DNA of 42,133 bases from Parcubacteria group bacterium M6-OD1-4 (GTDB lineage: Bacteria > Patescibacteriota > Patescibacteriia > Patescibacteriales > UBA12465), in NCBI GenBank assembly GCA_003056205.1, contig LSNS01000003.1, forward strand, positions 1 to 42,133, written 5' to 3'. Under the pieces are notes generated by a model. That model was not told where the DNA came from. It saw only the letters and a list, made by a program, of their open reading frames with translations, and did no database searches. Positions 35,617 to 42,133 of the stretch are shown in pieces (position 1 is the first letter of the stretch; each line of letters opens with the position of its first letter). The position numbers and the translations under genes were made by a program.

Positions 35617-36261
35617 ATGATTATTACTTGGCAGGGACATTCTTGTTTCAAAATTCAAGACAAGAGTGGACCCGAGGGAGTGACGATTGCCACCGATCCA
35701 TTTCACAAAGAGATTGGTTTAAAGGTACCAAATTTTGAAGCAGATATCATCACGGTTTCTCATCAACATGGGGATCATAACAATGTTAAAGCTTTGAGAG
35801 GTCAGCCTTTTGTTATTGATTGTGCTGGTGAATATGATTTTCGGGATATTCTTATTGAGGGGATTGATTCTTATCATGATGATCAGCAAGGAGCAGAGCG
35901 CGGAAATAATATTATTTTTCGCTTTGAAATTGACGATATTTCTTTAGTTCATCTTGGTGATTTAGGACAGACTTTGGATGATAGCCAATTAGAAAAATTA
36001 GCGGGAACTGATATTCTTCTAATTCCCGTTGGTGGGAAACATACTCTTGATGCTAAACGAGCGGTAGAACTTATTGCTCAAATTGAACCGCGGATTGTTA
36101 TTCCGATGCATTATCAAACTAAAGATTTAAAAATGGATTTAGCGGGGGTAGATAAATTTATTAAAGAATTAGGGCTTGTTCCAAGTTATGAAGAAAAATT
36201 AAAGATTTCCAAAAAGAATCTTCCGCAAGAAGAACGAGAATTAGTAATATTAAGTAATTAG
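35617..36261 (+). CDS. UlaG-like MBL-fold metal-dependent hydrolase
   Basis: ITWQGHSCFKIQ, VSHQHGDHNN, VHLGDLG, IVIPMHYQT. Confidence 0.9.
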   Translation: MIITWQGHSCFKIQDKSGPEGVTIATDPFHKEIGLKVPNFEADIITVSHQHGDHNNVKALRGQPFVIDCAGEYDFRDILIEGIDSYHDDQQGAERGNNIIFRFEIDDISLVHLGDLGQTLDDSQLEKLAGTDILLIPVGGKHTLDAKRAVELIAQIEPRIVIPMHYQTKDLKMDLAGVDKFIKELGLVPSYEEKLKISKKNLPQEERELVILSN

Positions 36262-36276
36262 ATTTATAAAAAGTAT

Positions 36277-36879
36277 ATGATTCATCCTTCAAAAGAAAGA
36301 ACTTTAGTTATTCTTAAACCTGATGCTGTTCAACGAGGTTTAATTGGAGAAACAATCAAGCGTTTTGAAAATACAGGACTAAAATTAGTTGCCTTAAAAA
36401 TTATTTTAGCAACTGAGAAACAACTTTGGGAACATTATAGCAAAGACAATGACTGGTTTTTAAAAAAAGGGCAACGAATTATTCAAGAAAGAAAATCTGC
36501 TGGCTTATCAACAGAAAAATCAGCTTTGGAATATGGTAAAGATATTATTCGGGCTTTAATTAAATTTATGACTGCTGGGCCAGTAGTTCCTATGATTTGG
36601 GAAGGTAATCAAGCAGTCGGAATAGTTAAAAAATTAGTTGGCTCTACAGAACCATTATCTTCTGATGGCGGAACCATTCGTGGTGATTACACTTTAGATT
36701 CTTATGCCTTGGCTAGCATTGATAGTCGTGCAGTGCGTAATTTAGTTCATTGTTCTGATCCAGTTATCGATGCGAAGCGAGAAATACCACTTTGGTTTAC
36801 TAGTGAAGAAATTATAAAATATCGTTTAATTAATGAACAAATTCTTTATGATGTTAATTTAGATGGTATTAAAGAATAA
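36277..36879 (+). CDS. ndk: Nucleoside diphosphate kinase with internal insertion
   Basis: ERTLVILKPDAVQRGLIGE, FMTAGPVVPMIWEG, GTIRGDYTLDSY, NLVHCSDP. Confidence 0.9.
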   Translation: MIHPSKERTLVILKPDAVQRGLIGETIKRFENTGLKLVALKIILATEKQLWEHYSKDNDWFLKKGQRIIQERKSAGLSTEKSALEYGKDIIRALIKFMTAGPVVPMIWEGNQAVGIVKKLVGSTEPLSSDGGTIRGDYTLDSYALASIDSRAVRNLVHCSDPVIDAKREIPLWFTSEEIIKYRLINEQILYDVNLDGIKE

Positions 36880-36882
36880 TTT

Positions 36883-37407
36883 ATGTCCGAAGAAGACCGC
36901 CGAAAAAGGATTTTAATTATGAAAATTGGCGTCAGTGTTTTAACTGTAGCTATCTTGTTTTTTTGGATTTTTAATCTTAAAAATAATTGGCGCAGTGAAC
37001 AACAATCTACGGCTAATCAACAAAACTCTTTAAAAAGTTTTACTAGTAATTTCAATAAAGCCGTTCAGAATATTCAAGGGCAACTTAATAAGAACAAACA
37101 AATCCAAAATAATTTATCAACGACGAGCACGTCAACTTTATTAACACCAATAGTACCGAGTAAGAATTCTAATGCCACGATTTCTTCGTCAACAGTTTCA
37201 CAGATAGTTAGCAGTTCTACTTTAAAAAATATTCCTGCTCAACTTGTTACTAAGCATTCTCCCCCCATAATTTCCTCATCAACATCAACTTCTCGAGGTA
37301 ATATTCGTTGCCCCCAATATATAAATTGTATGCCGACCTATGGTCAAGCGGCTCGCTCTTGCCAAATCCCCACTGGTTGTGAAAATATAACTCAACTTGT
37401 TTATTAA
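36883..37407 (+). CDS. Membrane-anchored S/T-rich protein with C-terminal Cys motif
   Basis: One TM ([16 protein letters not shown]), S/T-rich linker, [33 protein letters not shown]-terminus. Confidence 0.7.
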   Translation: MSEEDRRKRILIMKIGVSVLTVAILFFWIFNLKNNWRSEQQSTANQQNSLKSFTSNFNKAVQNIQGQLNKNKQIQNNLSTTSTSTLLTPIVPSKNSNATISSSTVSQIVSSSTLKNIPAQLVTKHSPPIISSSTSTSRGNIRCPQYINCMPTYGQAARSCQIPTGCENITQLVY

Positions 37408-37413
37408 ATTTTA

Positions 37414-39994
37414 TATGTCTAAATCCATTTCTAAATCTAAAGCAGATAATCAAGAAAAAGATAATCAAGATAATTCCGAAGAACAAACACCAGCAACTGA
37501 TGATTTTTCTTCTGGTTTTAATAAAACACATAATTCTCGTGAAAAAACTGCCTATGGTTTAGTAGAAAAACAACCAGTAGTGGAAGAAATGAGTAAATCT
37601 TATTTAGAGTATGCCATGAGTGTTATTATCTCTCGCGCTTTACCAGATGTGCGGGACGGCTTAAAGCCTGTCCATCGCCGTATTTTATATGCCATGTGGA
37701 GTATTGGTTTAAAAGCTAGTGCAAAATTTCGTAAATCCGCTACGGTGGTTGGAGAAGTTCTGGGTAAGTATCATCCTCATGGAGATACTGCTGTTTATGA
37801 TTCTATGGTTCGTCTCGCTCAAGATTTTTCAATGCGTTATCCTTTAGTTCATGGTCAAGGAAATTTTGGTTCAATGGATGGTGATCGGGCTGCGGCGATG
37901 CGTTATACGGAAGCGAAACTATCAAGTATTGCTGAAGAGATGTTATTTGATATTGATAAAGAAACGGTTGATTTTATTCCTAATTATGATGGTAGTCATC
38001 AAGAGCCAAGCTTGTTACCAGCAAAACTTCCTAATCTATTATTAAATGGTACAATGGGGATTGCGGTTGGGATGTCTACTAATATTCCCCCTCATAATTT
38101 GCGAGAATTAGCTGGCGCCATTGATTATTTGATTAGTAATCCTGAAGCGAGTGTTGAAGATTTAATGAAATTTGTAAAGGGACCAGATTTTCCAACTGGA
38201 GGAATTATTTATGATCAAAAAGAAATTCTAACTGCTTATGCCACGGGACGTGGTGGTGTAGTTGTTCGCGGACGAGCAATAGTAGAAGAAGAAAAATCGG
38301 GTGGTTTTAAAATTATTATTTCGGAAATTCCCTATCAGGTTAATAAAGCTGATTTAGTAGAAAAAATTGCTACTTTAGTTAAAGATAAGAAAATTCAGGG
38401 GATTAAAGCTCTTCGTGATGAGTCTGATAAAGATGGTATTCGCATTGTGATGGAATTAAAAAAAGATTCTTATCCCAAAAAGATTTTAAATAGTTTATAT
38501 AAGCACACTTCTTTACAAATTACTTTTCATTTCAATATGTTAGCCTTAGTTGATCAGATTCAACCCAAGGTTCTAACTCTAAAGATGATTTTAGCTGAGT
38601 ATATTAAGCATCGGGAATTAGTTGTGCGTCGACGTATTCAATTTGAATTAACTAAAGCTCAAGATCGTGCTCATATTTTAGAGGGTTTAAGTATTGCTTT
38701 AAAGCACATTGATCAAGTTATTAAAACTATTAAAGCTTCTAAAGATAAAGAGGTGGCTCGGGTTAATTTAATTAAGAAATTTAAATTATCGGAAAAACAA
38801 GCCGTGGCTATTCTTGAAATGCGTTTACAAAGCTTAGCGAGTTTGGAACAATTAAAGATTGAAGAAGAACTTCAGGAAAAACGGAAGTTAATTATTAAAT
38901 TAAAAGCCATTTTAAAGTCAATCGTTAAAATTAGGAAGATTGTTAAAGACGAATTACAAGCTTTAACGGATAAATATGGCGATGAACGACGTACGGAAGT
39001 AGTTCCACATGGTATTAAAGAATTTAAAATTGAAGATTTAGTACCTAATGAAGAAACCGTAGTAATGATGACCCGAGATGGTTATATTAAAAGACTGGAA
39101 CCAGATACTTTCAAAGTTCAAGCTCGAGGCGGAAAAGGAGTTATGGGTTTAACCACCAAAGAGGAAGATATGGTGGAATTTATGTTTAGTTCTCAAACCC
39201 ATAATGACGTTTTATTCTTTACCACCAAGGGACGCGTCTTTCAATTAAAAATTTATGAAATTCCAGTTGCTTCACGAATTGCCAAGGGGACGCCAGTGGT
39301 CAATTTTTTACAACTAATTGGTGGTGAACAAATTTCTTCAATTTTGCCACTAGATAAAACAATTTTTAGTAAATATCTGTTTTTTGCCACGGAAAAAGGT
39401 TTAGTTAAAAAAGTAGAACTAAGTGCTTTTGCAAAAGTTCGTCGCAGTGGCTTAATAGCAATTAAAATTAAAAACGATGATAAATTAATTCGGGTGAAAC
39501 CAACTTCTGGTACTGATCAGATCCAATTAATAAGTGCTCAAGGGCAAGCCATTCGCTTTAAAGAAACCGATGTTCGTAGTATGGGGCGCGGAGCATCTGG
39601 AGTGCGTGGGATTAGATTACATAAAGAAGATTTAGTGATTGGTATGGGAGTAGCTAAAATCGATAAAAAACAAAAAAGGAATTATCAGATTTTGACAATT
39701 ATGGCCCATGGTTTTGGTAAACGAACAACTCTCAGTGCTTATAAGATTCAGGGGCGAGGTGGTAGTGGGCTTAAAACTGCTAAAGTAACTGCTAAAACTG
39801 GGGATATTACTAAAGCTTTTTTAGTCAATACGGATTTAATGAAAGACCATGATTTGATTGTTATCTCGGAAAATGGCCAAGTTATCAGAACCCCCTTCAA
39901 ATCAGTTAGCGTGCTGGGACGTGACACTCAAGGAGTGAAGATTATGCGTTTTAAAGATCCTCAAGATAAAGTGGCGGGAGTAACCTGGGTTTAG
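37414..39994 (+). CDS. gyrA: DNA gyrase subunit A
   Basis: [61 protein letters not shown], GyrA-box-like QARGGKG. Start at 37414 (MSKSISKSK). Confidence 0.96.
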
Positions 39995-40037
39995 TATAAA
40001 ACCATTTTTAACATATCTATCAAAATCCTATTAAAGT

Positions 40038-40325
40038 ATGGGATTTTTTAGTACTAAAAAGCTGAGAAACATTTTAATGCTAATTCAAGAATATTTAATT
40101 ATTGTAGAGATTTTTTTGGGTTTCTACATCGGTGTTTGGATATTCTTCATTGGCGGAATTGTTCAGATTGTTGAGGGTATCAAACCCTCTCCAGTTGTGC
40201 CTTGGAATATCTTAGAAGGAATTTTAAGAATGGTATTAGCTTTAATTGCGGGAGTAGTCTCTGCATTATTGTTGATATTTCCGGGTTGGCAAATGTTTTC
40301 TGCTCAGCCCAAAATAAAAAAATAA
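40038..40325 (+). CDS. Small two-TM membrane protein
   Basis: 95 aa with hydrophobic segments IVEIFLGFYIGVWIFFIGGIVQIV and MVLALIAGVVSALLLIFPGW. Confidence 0.55.
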   Translation: MGFFSTKKLRNILMLIQEYLIIVEIFLGFYIGVWIFFIGGIVQIVEGIKPSPVVPWNILEGILRMVLALIAGVVSALLLIFPGWQMFSAQPKIKK

Positions 40326-40342
40326 TAAAAAAGCTACATATT

Positions 40343-40375
40343 AGCCCCCAGATTAAATTTAGTTCGGGGCTTTTA
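40343..40375 (+). terminator. Intrinsic terminator
   Basis: AGCCCC ... GGGGCT TTTATTTT. Confidence 0.6.
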
Positions 40376-40579
40376 TTTTATTCATTTTCTGTAAAATTAG
40401 CCTATTCAAAACAATCTTTTTCAATTTACTTGAACCCAGCTGGCCTGGATGTTTAATAAAAATTATTATTTAAATAAATTTTTTATCATAGCGAATAAAA
40501 AAAAGTTAAAAATCACACTTACTTATCACCGTAGTTATCCTCTATAAAAAAAATAAAAATTATACTATAATGATATAGT

Positions 40580-41692
40580 ATGAATATAATTGTAATTTCA
40601 TTTTTATTAATTTTGATTGTTATCGCTCTTGGGGTCGTGTTGTTTTTATTATTAAGAAAACAAGATGATGGTAGTGATAAAAAGATTGATTTAGTTTCCG
40701 AACGTCTCATTCAGCAATCTGAAAAGTTAAATCAATTGTCTCAACAGAATAATCAATTACGACAGGAATTAGACAAGAAACTAACAGAAACCCATCGCCT
40801 TAACCAAGAGCAATTTGGACAAACAACTAAAATTGTTCAAAATATTACTTCTCAATCAGCAAGGTTAATTTCTGAGGTTACTGAGAAATTAACTAAATTA
40901 GATGAAACTAATAAACAGGTAGTGAATTTTTCGGCTCAACTTCAAAGTTTACAAGATATCTTAAAAAATCCTAAACAGCGTGGAGTGTTAGGAGAATATT
41001 TTTTAGAAGAAACTTTAAAAAATGTTTTACCGCCAAAATCTTATCAAATGCAATATCCTTTTAAAGACGGAACAATTGTTGACGCTGTGGTCTTTGTGAA
41101 AGACAAGATTATTCCAGTTGATGCTAAATTTTCTTTAGAAAATTATGAAAAACTAATTAATGTAGTTGATCCTGAGCTCCGCAAAAAACTAGAAGTTCAG
41201 TTTAAGCAAGACTTGAAAAATCGTATTGATGAAACTGCTAAATATGTTAAGCCTGCGGAAAATACACTGGAGTTTGCTTTTATGTTTATTCCTTCGGAAG
41301 CTATTTATTATGATTTATTGGTCAATTCAGTCGGCAATGTCAAAGTTAATACTCGAGATTTAATTGAATATGCTTTTCGTGATAAGAAAGTAATTATCGT
41401 TTCTCCTACTTCATTTTTAGCTTATCTTCAAACTGTTCTACAAGGCTTAAAAGCGATGCAGATTGAAGAAAAAGCGCAAGAGATTCGGAAGAATATTGAA
41501 AAATTGCAAAGACATATTGGGAGTTATGACGAGTTTATGAAAAAATTAGGGAATTCAATGTCGACGACAGTTAATCACTATAATAATGCTTATGCGGAAT
41601 TTAAAAAGATTGACAAGGATGTTACTAAAATTACTGATTCGAAGAGTAAGATTAAGACTTTAAAAATTGATCGTCCTCAAAACAATCAATAA
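40580..41692 (+). CDS. rmuC: RmuC-family DNA recombination protein
   Basis: N-terminal TM, coiled coil, GVLGEYFLEETLKNVLPPKSYQMQYPFKDGTIVDAVVFVKDKIIPVDAKFSLENYEKL. Confidence 0.92.
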   Translation: MNIIVISFLLILIVIALGVVLFLLLRKQDDGSDKKIDLVSERLIQQSEKLNQLSQQNNQLRQELDKKLTETHRLNQEQFGQTTKIVQNITSQSARLISEVTEKLTKLDETNKQVVNFSAQLQSLQDILKNPKQRGVLGEYFLEETLKNVLPPKSYQMQYPFKDGTIVDAVVFVKDKIIPVDAKFSLENYEKLINVVDPELRKKLEVQFKQDLKNRIDETAKYVKPAENTLEFAFMFIPSEAIYYDLLVNSVGNVKVNTRDLIEYAFRDKKVIIVSPTSFLAYLQTVLQGLKAMQIEEKAQEIRKNIEKLQRHIGSYDEFMKKLGNSMSTTVNHYNNAYAEFKKIDKDVTKITDSKSKIKTLKIDRPQNNQ

Positions 41693-41697
41693 ATTTA

Positions 41698-42133
41698 ATG
41701 TTTCAAGAAGATTTAAAAACAAATCGCTCATTACGAATAGAAATTTTGAAGATGATTATTTTTTTTGATTTGTTTAATTCGCCGTTAACAAGTTATGAAA
41801 TTTGGCAGCACTTTAATCAGCAGTACAAATTTAAAACTATTCAACAGATTTTAAAGCAAGAAACGGAAAATTTTAATTCCACTGAAGAATTATCAGCTCA
41901 AAGAATAATTCAAGAAAAAAATGGTTTTTATTTTTTAACTGGACGTGAGGAGATTATTATTATTCGTCGTCAACGCTATAACTATTTTTATCGAAAGTTG
42001 AAAATTGCTCGCCGTTTTACTCGTTTCTTTAGTTATTTACCGTTTGTTCAGGTAGTCACTTTGGCCAATATGCTGGGTAGTTATAATTTACGAGATGGTA
42101 GCGATATTGATTTTTTTAAGTGTGTACGTAGTC
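41698..42133 (+). CDS. Nucleotidyltransferase-like protein (3' truncated by window edge)
   Basis: Open from ATG 41698 to window end: MFQEDLKTNRSLRIEILKMIIFFDLFNSPLTSYEIW...RFFSYLPFVQVVTLANMLGSYNLRDGSDIDFF; GS..(x)..SDIDF pattern of the Pol-beta NTase fold. Confidence 0.6.
   Translation, partial: MFQEDLKTNRSLRIEILKMIIFFDLFNSPLTSYEIWQHFNQQYKFKTIQQILKQETENFNSTEELSAQRIIQEKNGFYFLTGREEIIIIRRQRYNYFYRKLKIARRFTRFFSYLPFVQVVTLANMLGSYNLRDGSDIDFFKCVRS

Noticed and set aside
37414-39994. Quinolone-resistance-type mutation in GyrA
   Set aside because: [18 protein letters not shown] has Thr at the Ser83-equivalent, which is common natural variation; nothing notable.
40202-40456. 84-aa plus-strand ORF
   Set aside because: Overlaps the two-TM protein gene out of frame and runs through a terminator hairpin.
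1-42133. UGA recoding (Gly, as in Gracilibacteria-type codes)
   Set aside because: Standard-code ORFs give full-length conserved proteins, and no in-frame TGA was needed.
1-42133. CRISPR array, IS element or prophage
   Set aside because: No regularly spaced repeats, transposase/integrase motifs or phage structural genes were found on reading.

Overview
The window looks like an AT-rich chromosomal segment from a Patescibacteria/CPR-type bacterium. That assignment is inferred from gene content and domain architectures; no 16S rRNA is present. It carries about 37 protein-coding genes, two tRNAs (Cys-GCA on -, Glu-TTC on +) and several clear promoters and terminators. No CRISPR array, IS element or prophage was seen. 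Core genes recognised: ychF, tsaD, truD-like, tyrS, argS, glyQS, ndk, gyrA, rmuC, a UvrA-family ATPase, a Trm11-like methyltransferase, patatin and PLD enzymes. The observations most worth following up are: (i) a ~310-nt minus-strand non-coding transcription unit (~8066-8374) with its own TTGACC-17-TATACT promoter, several internal hairpins and a terminator, matching no RNA family I recognise; (ii) next to it, an AT-rich block with two TTATNCACA DnaA-box matches and repeated AGACTTAA(G/A)T elements; (iii) a UvrA-family protein missing the UvrB-binding domain; (iv) a bacterial translin-family protein encoded next to a tandem-fused double PilB/GspE ATPase; (v) a tightly packed zinc-ribbon/TruD/Gmk-like/PreA-like/CYTH gene cluster; (vi) a permease split into two half-genes; (vii) a Lys-rich histone-H1-like protein with no acidic residues. 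All assignments come from reading the sequence and ORF track; no database searches were run.
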